Source: Streptomyces cyaneus (GTDB taxonomy: Bacteria > Actinomycetota > Actinomycetes > Streptomycetales > Streptomycetaceae). Taken from it: a DNA stretch of 64,000 bases. The stretch lies in contig NZ_ML138678.1 in NCBI RefSeq assembly GCF_004028635.1, forward strand, positions 310,001 through 374,000. The letters run 5' to 3'. Shown piece by piece: positions 7,638-17,440 of this stretch. Numbering within the stretch: the stretch's first letter is position 1; every line of letters starts with the position of its first letter. The position numbers were made by a program, and so were the translations under genes. The notes under the pieces are model-generated. The model did no database searches. It saw only the letters and a program-made list of their open reading frames with translations, and was not told where the DNA came from.

Positions 7638-8657
7638 CTACTGCCCGCCGGACACCGGGTGAGCGCCTTGCACCTCGACCCCGTCGTACGCCGCCAGCGC
7701 CTCGCGGGCCGCCTGCCGGGCACTGTCGGCCAGCTCGGCCGGCGAGACGATACGGCCGTCACGGCCGAGCCGCAGCGCCAGGCGCCGCAGCGACGCCGGG
7801 TCGGGGGTGCGCAGGGTGATACGCAGCCCGCCGTCCGCAAGCTCATCCGCGCTGTCGTGCGGGTAGTACTCGGCGACCCAGCGCCCGCCCGGGCCGACCT
7901 CGACGACGACCTCCGGGTCCTCGGCGGCGGGCTGCACCAGCCCCTCCGACAGGTCCCGCAGCTCGATCTCGGGCGGCGCCGACGGCTCGTCCAGGATCTT
8001 GATCTCGGCGACCCGGTCGAGACGGAAGGTACGGCGCGCCTCGGAGCGACGGCACCAGGCCTCGACGTAGGTGTGGCCGACGCTGACCAGGCGGATGGGG
8101 TCGATCTCGCGCTCGGTGACCTCGTCACGGGCCGGCGAGTAGTAGCGGATCCACAGGCGGCGCCGCTCGGAGATCGCGCGGTCGACGTCCGCGAAGACGC
8201 CGCCCTCGGACTCGAAGGTCACCGACAGCCGGGAGCTGGCGCCGGCCGCCTCACCGGACGCGGCCTCCACCTTCGCGGTCGCCCGCAGCAGTGCCTGCCG
8301 GTCGCTCTCGCGCAGCCCCGGCAGCGTGGACACCGCCCGGGCGGCCACCAGCAGCGCGGTCGCCTCGTCGGCGGCGATCCGCAACGGCTCGGCCGTTTCT
8401 GCCCCGAGGGCGGCGGGGTTGCGCCACCAGATGCGCTCGCCGTCGGTGTCGATGTCCAGCAAATCGCCGCCGCGGAAGCTGGTGCCGCACATGGGCAGCA
8501 CATCGAGGTCGGAGACCAACTCGTCCTCGGAGATGCCGAAGGCGCGCGCGACGTCCTCCACCCGGGCGCCGGGGCGCTCCCTGAGATACGTCACCAGGGA
8601 GAGCATCCGCCGGGTCTGATCGATGGCGTTGACGGGCCGAACCGGTTTGCCTGCCAC
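7638..8657 (-). CDS. pafC: WYL-domain DNA-damage response activator PafC
   Basis: The 339-residue protein has an N-terminal winged helix (about residues 10-70) and a central WYL domain (RLWIRYYSPARDEVTEREIDPIRLV), followed by the WCX C-terminal extension. PafB and PafC form a heteromeric activator that binds RNA polymerase and switches on LexA-independent DNA-damage promoters in actinobacteria. The order pafB-pafC-(small genes)-tatA-tatC-helY matches mycobacteria. I chose the GTG at 8657, which has GGAG seven bases upstream and leaves a 19-bp gap after pafB. The longer frame reading into pafB is rejected. Confidence 0.85.
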   Translation of the reverse strand: MAGKPVRPVNAIDQTRRMLSLVTYLRERPGARVEDVARAFGISEDELVSDLDVLPMCGTSFRGGDLLDIDTDGERIWWRNPAALGAETAEPLRIAADEATALLVAARAVSTLPGLRESDRQALLRATAKVEAASGEAAGASSRLSVTFESEGGVFADVDRAISERRRLWIRYYSPARDEVTEREIDPIRLVSVGHTYVEAWCRRSEARRTFRLDRVAEIKILDEPSAPPEIELRDLSEGLVQPAAEDPEVVVEVGPGGRWVAEYYPHDSADELADGGLRITLRTPDPASLRRLALRLGRDGRIVSPAELADSARQAAREALAAYDGVEVQGAHPVSGGQ

Positions 8658-8676
8658 TGTCTCGCTCCGCTCCCCC

Positions 8677-9630
8677 TCAGCCCTTGGCCACGGCACGCAG
8701 CCGGTCCACCACATCGGCCCGCAGCTCCGCAGGCTCCAGGACCACCACATCCGGTCCGAACTCCACCAGCCAGGCATCCAGCCCATGGCCGTACGGAATC
8801 TCCAACTCGTCCCAGCCGTCCCCGAGTTCCCGCACCGAGGTGGCCTTCGCCCGAAGGGGGTACCCGGCGCCCGTACGCAGCCGGATCAACGCCGAGCGGT
8901 CGGCGGTCTCCCCCGCCCAGCTCGCCACGGTCTCCCGCACGGTGACGACATCGGGGACCTCGACCGTGAAGCGGCCACTGCGGCTGCGGACCTTGCCGGT
9001 GATCCGGGACAGCCGGAACACCCGCTCGGCCCCACGGTCACGGTCCCAGCCCGCCAGATACCAGTGGCCGCGCCAGCACTCCAGCGCCCATGGCTCGACA
9101 TGCCGGGGTTCAGGGCGGGCGGCGGTGGCCTTGCGGTAGTCGAAGACGACCGGACGGCGATCCCGACAGGCCAGCATCAGCGGCTCGAACGCCGCCTCAT
9201 GCACCGGAATACGCGGCTCCAGGGCGCCGTGCGCCTCGTACGGGTCGACGTCCTCCGGCAACCCGGCCGCGCGCAGCTTCTGCAGGGCACCGCTGGCCGC
9301 GCCCGCGAGCCGGGCCTGCTGCCACACCTTCGCGGCCAGGCCCAGGGCGGCGGCCTCCTCGGCGTCCAGAGTGATGGGCGGCAGGCGGTTGCTGTCGCGG
9401 CGGGCCAGATAGCCGACCTCGCCGTCGAGGTTCTCCACGGTCTCGATGACCAGACCGAGCTCGCGCAGATCGTCCTTGTCGCGCTCGAACATCCGGTTGA
9501 AGGAGTCGTCGGAGCCGGCTTCCAGATAGGCCTCGATGGACTCACGCAGCTCGCGCTTGCTCAACGGCCGCCGCGTCCCGAGCAGACACAGCGCCAGGTT
9601 CATGAGCCGCTCGGCCTTGGCAATGGCCAT
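8677..9630 (-). CDS. pafB: WYL-domain DNA-damage response activator PafB
   Basis: The 317-residue protein starts with a helix-turn-helix region (KAERLMNLALCLLGTRRPLSKRELRESI) and holds a WYL domain around residues 145-215 (FDYRKATAARPEPRHVEPWALECWRGHWYLAGWDRDR), then a WCX-like domain. It is the partner of PafC, encoded 19 bp downstream. The pair senses DNA damage (reported to involve single-stranded DNA) and activates promoters such as the one seen upstream of helY. The ATG at 9630 is preceded by GAAGGGCG. Confidence 0.85.
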   Translation of the reverse strand: MAIAKAERLMNLALCLLGTRRPLSKRELRESIEAYLEAGSDDSFNRMFERDKDDLRELGLVIETVENLDGEVGYLARRDSNRLPPITLDAEEAAALGLAAKVWQQARLAGAASGALQKLRAAGLPEDVDPYEAHGALEPRIPVHEAAFEPLMLACRDRRPVVFDYRKATAARPEPRHVEPWALECWRGHWYLAGWDRDRGAERVFRLSRITGKVRSRSGRFTVEVPDVVTVRETVASWAGETADRSALIRLRTGAGYPLRAKATSVRELGDGWDELEIPYGHGLDAWLVEFGPDVVVLEPAELRADVVDRLRAVAKG

Positions 9631-9787
9631 CGACGCCCTTCGCCTTCCCTATGGTGCTTACGGACGATGACCGTACCGCCCCGCGGTGGCGTGGCAAAAG
9701 CCGAGGGCCCATGCCCGGACAGGCATGGACCCCAGGTAGTCGGGTCCGGTCGTACGCCGATCAGTCGTACGCCGTCACACGCGACGA

Positions 9788-10159
9788 TCAGACACCGAGC
9801 AGGTCGACCACGAAGATCAGCGTCTCGCCGGGCTGGATCGCCGGGGTCGGGCTCTGGTTGCCGTAGGCGAGGTGCGCCGGGATGGTCAGCTGGCGGCGGC
9901 CGCCGACCTTCATGCCCTGCACGCCCTGGTCCCAGCCCTTGATGACACGGCCGCCACCCAGCGGGAAGCGGAACGGCGTGCCGCGGTTCCAGCTGGCGTC
10001 GAACTCCTCACCCGTGCTGAAAGCGACACCCACATAGTGGACGGTGACGGTCTGGCCCGCCTGCGCAACCGCGCCGTCGCCCTCCCAGATGTCCTTGATC
10101 TCGAGGTCCGCCGGGGGCTCGCCACCCGGGAAGTCGATCTCGGGCTTGTCGATGCTCAC
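9788..10159 (-). CDS. FKBP-type peptidyl-prolyl cis-trans isomerase, cytoplasmic
   Basis: The 123-residue protein is a single FKBP domain with VTVHYVGVAFSTGEEFDAS, the VIKGWDQGVQGMKVGGRR core and IPAHLAYG, the residues that line the proline/FK506 pocket. No signal peptide is present. It should accelerate prolyl isomerisation during folding. The start is GTG with GGAG eight bases upstream. A paralogous two-domain lipoprotein lies 64 bp upstream on the same strand, and the two may share a transcript. Confidence 0.9.
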   Translation of the reverse strand: MSIDKPEIDFPGGEPPADLEIKDIWEGDGAVAQAGQTVTVHYVGVAFSTGEEFDASWNRGTPFRFPLGGGRVIKGWDQGVQGMKVGGRRQLTIPAHLAYGNQSPTPAIQPGETLIFVVDLLGV

Positions 10160-10223
10160 GTCTTACGCTCCATGCTTGTTGTGGAAAGGCAACGGCCCCA
10201 GTCTTTCATCACCTCGGGCGGCC

Positions 10224-11222
10224 TCACATCTTCGCCAGGAGGTCCACCGTGAAGACCAGCGTGGCTCCCTTGGCGATGCCGCTGCCCTGCGGCGGATTGT
10301 CGCCGTAGCCCAGGTCCGGCGGGATGACGATCAGCACCCGGCTGCCGACCTTCTTGCCGGTCAGCCCCTGCGACCACCCCTTGACGACCTGCTGGAGCGA
10401 GAACGACACCAGCTGCTTGTTGGCGTACGTCGAGTCGAACTCCTTGCCGGTGTCCCACTGCACGCCCTTGTACTGCACCAGCACCGTGTTCTCCGCGGTG
10501 ACCTCGTCGCCGTCACCCTCGATGACATAGTTCGCCACCAGCTTCTTCGGCGGGTCCGTCTTGGGGACCTCCAGGGAAGGCGCCTTGCCATCGGTGTTCG
10601 TGCCGACCTTGGGCAGATCGACGTTGTCCTGGGCGACCTCGCTGCCCTTGGCGGAGCTCTTGGTGCTGAACGTGTCCTTGATGTCGACCACGAACACCAG
10701 CGTGTCGGTGCCCTTGACCCCGGCCTGCGCGTTGCCCTCCTTGCCGTAGGCCCAGGTCGGCGGGACGGCCATCTCGACGCGGCTGCCGACCTTCTTGCCG
10801 GTCAGGCCGTACCGCCAGCCTTCGAAGATCTGGCCCTGGGCGAGCTGGACGAGCGCCGTCGTCTTGGCATCGTAGGAATTTGCGAAGACCTTCGCCGTGT
10901 CCCAGACCTGGCCGAGGTAGTGGGCCTGGATGTAGTCGTTCTCCGCCACCACCTTGCCGCCGCCCGCGATGACCGTCTTCACCGCGAGATCCTTCGACGG
11001 ATCTCCGCTGCCCTTGGCGACCGTCGGCTTCTCACCGAACTTCGTGCCCGCAGTGATCGCCGGCAGCGGACCGTCCACGATCTTCGGCGACGGCGCCGCC
11101 TCCGGAGCCGAGGGCGAGGCACTGCCGTTCCCCTCGGCCGAATCGGCCCCGTCGTCGTCGCCGCATCCGGCGAGCGTGACCAGTCCTGCGGGTACGGCAA
11201 TCAGAAGTGAGCGTCGGCGCAC
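10224..11222 (-). CDS. Lipoprotein with two FKBP-type prolyl isomerase domains
   Basis: The 332-residue protein starts with a lipoprotein signal (RRRSLLIAVPAGLVTLAGC, lipobox LAGC). Two FKBP domains follow. The first holds IFEGWRYGLTGKKVGSR and the second VVKGWSQGLTGKKVGSR, with shared VPPTWAYG/IPPDLGYG ends. It should act outside the membrane on proteins exported in part by the nearby Tat system. Domain 1 retains fewer pocket residues, so catalysis may reside in domain 2. The GTG start has GAGG eight bases upstream. Confidence 0.88.
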   Translation of the reverse strand: MRRRSLLIAVPAGLVTLAGCGDDDGADSAEGNGSASPSAPEAAPSPKIVDGPLPAITAGTKFGEKPTVAKGSGDPSKDLAVKTVIAGGGKVVAENDYIQAHYLGQVWDTAKVFANSYDAKTTALVQLAQGQIFEGWRYGLTGKKVGSRVEMAVPPTWAYGKEGNAQAGVKGTDTLVFVVDIKDTFSTKSSAKGSEVAQDNVDLPKVGTNTDGKAPSLEVPKTDPPKKLVANYVIEGDGDEVTAENTVLVQYKGVQWDTGKEFDSTYANKQLVSFSLQQVVKGWSQGLTGKKVGSRVLIVIPPDLGYGDNPPQGSGIAKGATLVFTVDLLAKM

Positions 11223-11285
11223 GGTGGGGGCCTCGTAATCGGTCGATCTTGTGGATGGCGTGCGCGCAACTCTACGGCGTGAGAA

Positions 11286-11314
11286 GGGCGCCGTACGGTA
11301 AACGTACGGCGCCC
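11286..11314 (-). terminator. Terminator downstream of pafA
   Basis: A perfect 12-bp stem (GGGCGCCGTACG and its complement) with a 5-base GTAAA loop lies between the pafA stop and the FKBP lipoprotein gene, separating the two transcripts. Confidence 0.7.
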
Positions 11315-11348
11315 GTGTTGCGTTCCGGCAATCCGCGGAACGTATGGC

Positions 11349-12710
11349 TCACATACCGGCGATCAGTTTCTCCACCCGGTCGTCCACCGAACGGAACGGG
11401 TCCTTGCACAACACCGTGCGCTGGGCCTGGTCATTGAGCTTGAGATGCACCCAGTCGACGGTGAAGTCGCGGCGCTGTTCCTGGGCCCTGCGGATGAAGT
11501 CACCGCGCAGCCGGGCCCGAGTGGTCTGCGGCGGAACGGACTTGCCCTCGAAGATCTTCAAGTCGTTGCAGATACGCGCGGCTTGACCCTTCTTCTCCAG
11601 CAGGTAGTACAGACCACGACGGCGGTGGATGTCGTGGTAGGCGAGGTCTATCTGCGCGACCCGCGGATGCGACATGGTCATGTTGTGCTTGGCCCGGTAC
11701 CGCTCGATCAACTTGTACTTCATGACCCAGTCGATCTCGGTGCCGATCCGGTCGAGGTCCTCGGCCTCGATCGCGTCCAGCGTGCGGCCCCACAGCTCCA
11801 GGACCTGCTCCACCGTGCCGGTCCGGATGCCGCGGCGCTCACAGAAGTCCACGGCCTTCTCGTAGTACTCGCGCTGCACCTCCAGCGCGGAGGCCTCCCG
11901 GCCACTGGCCAGGCGCACCTTGCGCCGGCCCGTGATGTCGTGGCTGACCTCGCGGATCGCCCGGATCGGGTTCTCCAAGGTCAGGTCCCGCATCACCGTG
12001 CCCGCCTCGATCATGCGCAGCACCAGGTCGGTCGCACCGACCTTGAGCAGCATGGTCGTCTCGGACATGTTCGAGTCACCCACGATGACATGCAGGCGCC
12101 GGTAGCGCTCGGCATCCGCGTGCGGCTCGTCGCGCGTGTTGATGATCGGCCGGGAACGGGTCGTCGCCGAAGAGACGCCCTCCCAGATGTGCTCCGCCCG
12201 CTGACTCACGCAGTACACGGCACCACGCGGGGTCTGCAGGACCTTGCCCGCACCGCACAGCAGCTGGCGCGTGACAAGGAACGGAATGAGGATGTCCGCG
12301 AGCCGGGAGAACTCCCCGTGCCGGGCCACCAGATAGTTCTCGTGGCAGCCATACGAGTTGCCCGCCGAGTCGGTGTTGTTCTTGAAGAGGTAGACGTCGC
12401 CCGCGATTCCTTCCTCGTGCAGGCGTCGTTCGGCGTCCACCAGGAGTCCTTCGAGAATGCGCTCGCCCGCTTTGTCGTGGGTGACCAGTTCGGTCACGTT
12501 GTCACATTCGGGTGTCGCGTATTCCGGATGTGAGCCCACGTCGAGATACAGGCGGGCGCCGTTTCGCAGAAAGACATTGCTGCTGCGGCCCCATGACACG
12601 ACACGGCGGAAGAGGTACCGCGCCACCTCGTCAGGCGACAGGCGGCGCTGTCCCCTGAACGTGCACGTGACGCCGTACTCGTTCTCCAGCCCGAAAATGC
12701 GGCGGTCCAT
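11349..12710 (-). CDS. pafA: Pup-protein ligase PafA
   Basis: The 453-residue enzyme belongs to the carboxylate-amine/glutamine synthetase-like superfamily and starts [16 protein letters not shown], with the E-x-E Mg-ATP motif. Further landmarks are [21 protein letters not shown] and [28 protein letters not shown]. PafA uses ATP to attach the C-terminal glutamate of Pup to lysines of target proteins. It is homologous to Dop at 17859-19370 but lacks the Dop loop. Only nine bases separate it from the upstream MFS gene on the same strand and no clear ribosome site is visible, so expression may depend on that transcript. Confidence 0.95.
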   Translation of the reverse strand: MDRRIFGLENEYGVTCTFRGQRRLSPDEVARYLFRRVVSWGRSSNVFLRNGARLYLDVGSHPEYATPECDNVTELVTHDKAGERILEGLLVDAERRLHEEGIAGDVYLFKNNTDSAGNSYGCHENYLVARHGEFSRLADILIPFLVTRQLLCGAGKVLQTPRGAVYCVSQRAEHIWEGVSSATTRSRPIINTRDEPHADAERYRRLHVIVGDSNMSETTMLLKVGATDLVLRMIEAGTVMRDLTLENPIRAIREVSHDITGRRKVRLASGREASALEVQREYYEKAVDFCERRGIRTGTVEQVLELWGRTLDAIEAEDLDRIGTEIDWVMKYKLIERYRAKHNMTMSHPRVAQIDLAYHDIHRRRGLYYLLEKKGQAARICNDLKIFEGKSVPPQTTRARLRGDFIRRAQEQRRDFTVDWVHLKLNDQAQRTVLCKDPFRSVDDRVEKLIAGM

Positions 12711-12719
12711 GACTGAACA

Positions 12720-13979
12720 TTACGCCCGATCCCCCGAGCTGAAACGGGGTTCGACGGCACGGTTTGGATCATTTTCCGATGAAGCCGCAACCACCGCACC
12801 CCTCACAGGAGCTGCGAGGACCCGCCCCGTGGCCAGCAGGACCAGCAACGACACGGCCCCCGCGGCACCCGGCACCGCGAACCCCCACAGGGCCCCGCCC
12901 ACCTCGACGACCGGCCCCGCCAGACCCGTTCCGACCGACGCACCCACCGTGAACGTCGTCACGAGCCAAGAGAACGCCTCCGTGACCGTACCGCGCGGCG
13001 CATGCCGATCGACCAGCACGAACGCACAAGCGATACACGGCGCGAGGAACACACCCGCGAGCACGGCCAGCAGCGTCATCGCCACCACACCCGGCATCAG
13101 CATCAGCGGCAGATAACACACCGCCAGAAGCGCCACCAGCAGCCGCAGTCGCCGCGCCGGCTCACCGGCCCACTGCCGCCCCCCGTACACCACACCACCG
13201 ATCAGCGCACCCAGCCCGATACCCGCCATCAGCCAGCCGTACACCGCGTCACCACCATGGTCGTCCGCGTACGACACCGCCGCGACCGCGATCGAACCGA
13301 GCGCCATCCCGATGAACAAGAACGCAGCCAGCAGCGCCAGCAGCCCCCGTGAACGCAACGCCCCCAACCAGTGCGCCTCACGCGGCTCCGAACGCCACGC
13401 GCGCGAAGGCGCCGACACGACCACCGAAAGCGCACCCAACACCCCGACGACGTTCAGAAGAAGCAACGCCACCTGCGCCGACCACAGCGACGCACCCAGC
13501 GTCAGCAGCAACGGCCCGACCGTGAACATGACTTCCTGCGCCACCGCATCCATGGCATACGCCGCGTGCACCTGGTCCTCCCGGTGAAGGACCGACGACC
13601 ACAACGCCCGCAGACCACCCTCCAGGGGCGGCGTGAACAGCCCGGCAGCCGCGACGGCCGCATAAGCGAGCGGCAGCGGTCCGATCCCCACGAAGGTGAA
13701 CACGGCCATCGCGAGGGCGGAAGCGACCGCGGCGGGCAGCTGCACCCGCGGCTGGCCGTACAGGTCCACCAGCCGGCCCAGCACCGGCTGCCCCACGGCG
13801 TTCGCAACCCCGTACACGGCCGCCAGACCGCCGGCCAAGCTGTACGAGCCGCCCTCCGCGCGCACGAACAGCACGATGGCGAGAGCGGCGACAGCGTTCG
13901 GCAGCCGCCCTATGAGCGTGCCGGCGAGCAGCCGGGCGGCGTGCCTCGCCCTGAGGATCTCCACGTATGCGCCGGTCAT
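12720..13979 (-). CDS. Major facilitator superfamily transporter
   Basis: The 419-residue protein has about twelve hydrophobic segments and MFS-type loops, such as GVANAVGQPVLGRLVDLYGQPRVQL between helices 2 and 3. It resembles drug or sugar exporters of the YbhR/arabinose-efflux type; the substrate is unknown. I chose the ATG at 13979 because GGAGGG lies ten bases upstream; a start nine codons earlier is possible. It is divergent from a LacI-type regulator with a dyad between them (14011-14037), so that regulator probably controls it. Its 3' end almost touches pafA. Confidence 0.85.
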   Translation of the reverse strand: MTGAYVEILRARHAARLLAGTLIGRLPNAVAALAIVLFVRAEGGSYSLAGGLAAVYGVANAVGQPVLGRLVDLYGQPRVQLPAAVASALAMAVFTFVGIGPLPLAYAAVAAAGLFTPPLEGGLRALWSSVLHREDQVHAAYAMDAVAQEVMFTVGPLLLTLGASLWSAQVALLLLNVVGVLGALSVVVSAPSRAWRSEPREAHWLGALRSRGLLALLAAFLFIGMALGSIAVAAVSYADDHGGDAVYGWLMAGIGLGALIGGVVYGGRQWAGEPARRLRLLVALLAVCYLPLMLMPGVVAMTLLAVLAGVFLAPCIACAFVLVDRHAPRGTVTEAFSWLVTTFTVGASVGTGLAGPVVEVGGALWGFAVPGAAGAVSLLVLLATGRVLAAPVRGAVVAASSENDPNRAVEPRFSSGDRA

Positions 13980-14010
13980 CAGCCGCGCCGCCCTCCACCG
14001 AGTCAAGTTT

Positions 14011-14037
14011 TACGTATAACGTCTCCCGTCATACGTA
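14011..14037. promoter_or_regulatory. Inverted repeat between MFS gene and LacI-type regulator
   Basis: TACGTAT, thirteen bases, then ATACGTA forms a 7-bp inverted repeat in the divergent intergenic region. It starts 32 bp from the MFS start and ends 45 bp before the regulator start. The placement suits an operator bound by the adjacent LacI-type protein and repressing both genes. Confidence 0.5.
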
Positions 14038-14081
14038 CCATGTGCGCTGTTCACCAGTCCAGACGAAGGAGCAGGCCCACG

Positions 14082-15098
14082 GTGGCACACGGCAGCACCC
14101 GGCCCACCAGCCGAGACGTCGCCCACGCGGCGGGAGTCTCCCAGGCCGCGGTCTCCCTAGTGCTCGGCGACAAGTGGCGCGGCCGCGTCTCCGAGACCAC
14201 AGCCGAACGCGTCCGCGAAGCCGCCCGCCAACTGGGCTACCGACCCAACCTCGCCGCCCGCAACCTCCGCCTCGGCCACACCCGAACCGTCCTCCTCGTC
14301 GTCCCCGCCCTGACCACCGAGTTCTTCGCCGGCGTTTACACCGGCGCCGCCCGCATCGCCGCCCAGAACGGCTTCGGCGTCGTCCTCTACCCCTCCCCCG
14401 AAGGCATCGGCCCCGCCCGCGACCCCTTCGCCTCCGCCCAAGCCGCCCTCGACGGCGTCATCGCCTCCTCCATGGCCGCCGACGCCCTCACCGCCATCCG
14501 CGGCGACCAACTCCCCCTCGTCATGCTCGACAGCGACCCCCAGGGCAGCCTCGGCGCCGCCACCGTCAACCTCGACATCACCGACGGCGTCCGCCAAGTC
14601 GCCGAACACCTGCTCACCCTCGGCCACCGCCGCATCCTGCACCTCGCAGCCGACGTACCGTCCTGGACCTTCGACGTACGCGCGCGCGAGCTCGCCGCAC
14701 GCATCGGCGAAGTACCCGGCACATCACTGCTCACCATCCGCGCACCCATCTCCATCGAAGGCGCCCGCACCGCAGCCGAAACCGCACTCTCCGCCAAAGG
14801 CCCCCGCCCCACCGCGATCATCTGCGACGACGACAAACTCGCCGCCGGCGCCTACAAGGCCGTACGCCGCCTCGGCCTGCGCATCCCCGACGACATCTCC
14901 GTCACCGGCCTGGACGACCTCGCCCTCGCCACCGCCATCGACCCCGAACTGACCACCGTACGACTGGACGCCGAACTGTTCGGAGAACGCGGCATGCAAG
15001 CCCTCCTGGCGGTCCTGGAAGGCCGTGAACCCGAAGCGGGCGACATTCCGGTCCAGCTCGTCGTACGCGGCTCCACAGCGCCACCCAGCGCCCCCTGA
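14082..15098 (+). CDS. LacI-family transcriptional regulator
   Basis: The 338-residue protein starts with the LacI helix-turn-helix (TSRDVAHAAGVSQAAVSLVLG) and a hinge helix (GYRPNLAARNLRLG). A periplasmic-binding-protein-like effector domain follows (LLVVPALTTEFFAGVYTGA, ICDDDKLAAGAYKAVRRLGLRIPDDISVTGLDD). It should bind a small ligand, probably a sugar, and control the divergent MFS gene. The GTG at 14082 has GAAGGAG ten bases upstream and agrees with the family start. A strong bidirectional terminator follows. Confidence 0.9.
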   Translation: MAHGSTRPTSRDVAHAAGVSQAAVSLVLGDKWRGRVSETTAERVREAARQLGYRPNLAARNLRLGHTRTVLLVVPALTTEFFAGVYTGAARIAAQNGFGVVLYPSPEGIGPARDPFASAQAALDGVIASSMAADALTAIRGDQLPLVMLDSDPQGSLGAATVNLDITDGVRQVAEHLLTLGHRRILHLAADVPSWTFDVRARELAARIGEVPGTSLLTIRAPISIEGARTAAETALSAKGPRPTAIICDDDKLAAGAYKAVRRLGLRIPDDISVTGLDDLALATAIDPELTTVRLDAELFGERGMQALLAVLEGREPEAGDIPVQLVVRGSTAPPSAP

Positions 15099-15115
15099 AC
15101 GCCACCGTGAACGCC

Positions 15116-15149
15116 CTGTGCCCCGGCCGAGCGGGCGGCCGGGGCACAG
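15116..15149. terminator. Bidirectional terminator between the LacI regulator and prcA
   Basis: A perfect 14-bp stem (CTGTGCCCCGGCCG and complement) with a 6-base loop sits between the convergent ends of the regulator gene and prcA, and can end both transcripts. Confidence 0.8.
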
Positions 15150-15185
15150 TACGGGCGAAACAAGGTTGGACGAGTGAAATAGGCG

Positions 15186-15956
15186 CTACTCCTCGGAACC
15201 GCCGGAGTCCTCGGAATCCTCGGCACCATCGGCACTCTCGGCCTCGGTGGTCGCTCCCCCCGCCTCCAGCAACCGAGCCAGCTGACGACCCACGATGCGC
15301 TTGAACTTCCGCGACTGCGGACGCGTACGGTCCAGCACCGCGACCTCCAGGCGCTCCGCGGGAATCTCCCGCTGCGTGCCGTTCGACTCACGAGACAGAG
15401 CCTGGACCGCCAGCTTCAGAGCCTCGGCAAGACTCATGCCGTCCTGATGACGCTGATCCAGATAGTTACTGATCAACTCGGCATTACCGCCGACCGCGAC
15501 CGAGCCGTGCTCGTCCACGATCGAGCCGTCATGCGGCAGCCGATAGATCTGGTCACCCTCCGGAGTCTCACCGACCTCGGCGACGACCAACTCCACCTCG
15601 TACGGCTTCTCCGCCGCGGAAGAGAAGATCGTGCCCAGCGTCTGGGCGTAGACATTGGCGAGACCACGGGCGGTCACATCGTCACGGTCATAGGTGTAAC
15701 CACGAAGATCGGCATACCGCACACCACCGATCCGCAGATTCTCGTACTCGTTGTACTTGCCGGCCGCCGCGAAGCCGATCCGGTCATAGATCTCGCTGAA
15801 CTTGTGCAGCGCGCGGGACGGGTTCTCGCCGACGAAGACAATGCCGTCGGCATACTGCAGCACGACCAGGCTGCGGCCACGGGCGATGCCCTTACGGGCG
15901 TACTCCGCCCGGTCGGCCATGGCCTGCTGGGGTGAGACATAGAACGGCGTCGACAC
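15186..15956 (-). CDS. prcA: 20S proteasome alpha subunit
   Basis: The 256-residue protein has the alpha-type N-terminal helix [24 protein letters not shown], which gates the entry pore, followed by the Ntn-hydrolase fold ([18 protein letters not shown]) without a catalytic threonine. The last 30 residues are an acidic, serine-rich tail. It forms the outer rings of the proteasome and docks the ARC/Mpa ATPase. It lies 60 bp downstream of prcB, the last gene of the proteasome cluster. The start is GTG with AAGGGA upstream. Confidence 0.95.
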   Translation of the reverse strand: MSTPFYVSPQQAMADRAEYARKGIARGRSLVVLQYADGIVFVGENPSRALHKFSEIYDRIGFAAAGKYNEYENLRIGGVRYADLRGYTYDRDDVTARGLANVYAQTLGTIFSSAAEKPYEVELVVAEVGETPEGDQIYRLPHDGSIVDEHGSVAVGGNAELISNYLDQRHQDGMSLAEALKLAVQALSRESNGTQREIPAERLEVAVLDRTRPQSRKFKRIVGRQLARLLEAGGATTEAESADGAEDSEDSGGSEE

Positions 15957-16016
15957 CGGTTATCCGTCCCTTTCTGTCGAAGTCACAGGATCACCTTGAT
16001 AAGACCGACCCGCCGC

Positions 16017-16862
16017 CTACAGCAGCGCGGCCCGCGGGCCGTCGGGCTGCTCCAGACGCCGCTCCAGGATGGAACGGGCGATCTCAGACGACTCGTCATC
16101 GCTGAGCCGACGGAAGCCGGACTCGGTGATCACGGTGACGATCGGGTAGATCCGGCGGGCGACATCGGGACCACCGGTCGCCGAGTCGTCGTCAGCCGCG
16201 TCATACAGGGCCTGCACCACGAGCGTCGTGGCCTCGGCCTCGCTCAGGTCATCACGGAAGAGCTTCTTCATGGCACCACGCGCGAAGATCGACCCCGAGC
16301 CGGTGGCAGCGAAACCATGCTCCTCGGAACGACCACCGGTCACGTCGTAGGAGAAGATCCGCCCCTTCTCCCGATCCACGTCATACCCCGCGAAGATCGG
16401 CACCACGGCCAACCCCTGCATGGCCATCCCCAGGTTCTGCCGAATCATCGTCGACAGACGATTCGCCTTACCCTCCAGCGACAGCTGAGCACCTTCGACC
16501 TTCTCGAAGTGCTCCAGCTCCAACTGGAAGAGCTTCACCATCTCAATGGCCAGACCGGCCGTACCGGCCATACCCACGGCCGAGTACTCGTCGGCCGGGA
16601 AGACCTTCTCGATGTCACGCTGGGCGATGACATTGCCCATGGTGGCCCGACGGTCACCGGCGAGCACCACGCCCCCCGGGAACGTCACACCGACGATGGT
16701 CGTCCCGTGCGGCGCCTCGATCACGCCCTGCGTGGGCGGGAGTTGCCGGTTGCCGGGCAGCAGCTCCGGCTGATGCTCGGAGAGAAAGTCCACGAACGAG
16801 GACGACCCAGGCGTCAGGAAGGCAGCTGGTAGACGCCCGGTGCTACGAGTGTTGGCTTCCAC
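16017..16862 (-). CDS. prcB: 20S proteasome beta subunit (catalytic)
   Basis: The 281-residue precursor has a 53-residue propeptide that ends at HG, followed by the catalytic [21 protein letters not shown]. Thr54 becomes the N-terminal nucleophile after self-cleavage, and the lysine and aspartate network of the Ntn-hydrolase fold follows. Beta rings form the proteolytic chamber of the proteasome. The GTG at 16862 has GGAAGGAA upstream. The start lies 49 bp inside the 3' end of the HNH endonuclease gene in another frame, which is an unusually long overlap for this operon. Confidence 0.95.
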   Translation of the reverse strand: MEANTRSTGRLPAAFLTPGSSSFVDFLSEHQPELLPGNRQLPPTQGVIEAPHGTTIVGVTFPGGVVLAGDRRATMGNVIAQRDIEKVFPADEYSAVGMAGTAGLAIEMVKLFQLELEHFEKVEGAQLSLEGKANRLSTMIRQNLGMAMQGLAVVPIFAGYDVDREKGRIFSYDVTGGRSEEHGFAATGSGSIFARGAMKKLFRDDLSEAEATTLVVQALYDAADDDSATGGPDVARRIYPIVTVITESGFRRLSDDESSEIARSILERRLEQPDGPRAALL

Positions 16863-17407
16863 GCGATTCCTTCCAAGTAAGCGGCGGCCCGGCGGACGGC
16901 GTCGGGATCGTCTCCCAACTTGCCGATGGCCGAATTGCAGTTGAAGCACAGTACGCCACGGACCCTACCCGTCTTGTGGCAGTGATCCACATGTACGGCC
17001 GGAGCCTTCAGACAGATCACGCAAAGCCCCATCTGAGAGGCAACCATCTCGTCACGCTCGGCTTCGGTGAGGCCGTAGTGGCGCTTCAAATGACGCGCGC
17101 GGCTTTTGGCCGCCCGGCAGGCTTTGCAGCTGGTCGAGAGGCCATCGCTAGCTGTTGCGTTGCGATGCCACTCACTGTGCGGCTTGACCTCGCCGCAGCA
17201 CCGACAAAATTTGTGGCCCTCGGGCGTCTCCACGCGGGGCCGCACGTTCTTTCCCTTGGCCAGCTGACGAGCCTGGTGATACCCCGCCCAGCACTCTCGG
17301 CAGTAGGCCTGCAGCCCGTCACGAGCCGCTTTGTTACTGGCGAAGGCTGCCCGCGGCTTGGACTGCTTACACCGCGAGCAACGCTTCACACCCTCTTCGC
17401 TTGCCAC
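16814..17407 (-). CDS. HNH/endonuclease VII-like protein in the proteasome operon
   Basis: The 197-residue protein holds paired cysteine knuckles CSRC/CREC (about residues 10-38) and CRCC/CKAC (about residues 69-93). A C-terminal endonuclease VII-type HNH module follows: CVIC, then [20 protein letters not shown]. The latter has the catalytic DH and the zinc cysteines. The family resembles phage T4 recombination endonuclease VII. Its base composition is visibly less G/C-biased than its neighbours. It starts 33 bp after pup and its last 49 bp overlap prcB, so it must be co-transcribed with them. A link to protein degradation is not evident; it may be an inserted gene that took over operon transcription. 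The start could also be the GTG six codons in. Confidence 0.8.
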   Translation of the reverse strand: MASEEGVKRCSRCKQSKPRAAFASNKAARDGLQAYCRECWAGYHQARQLAKGKNVRPRVETPEGHKFCRCCGEVKPHSEWHRNATASDGLSTSCKACRAAKSRARHLKRHYGLTEAERDEMVASQMGLCVICLKAPAVHVDHCHKTGRVRGVLCFNCNSAIGKLGDDPDAVRRAAAYLEGIAWKPTLVAPGVYQLPS

Positions 17408-17440
17408 CTCGAACGGCCCCCGAAGCCTTTGATTCGAAGG

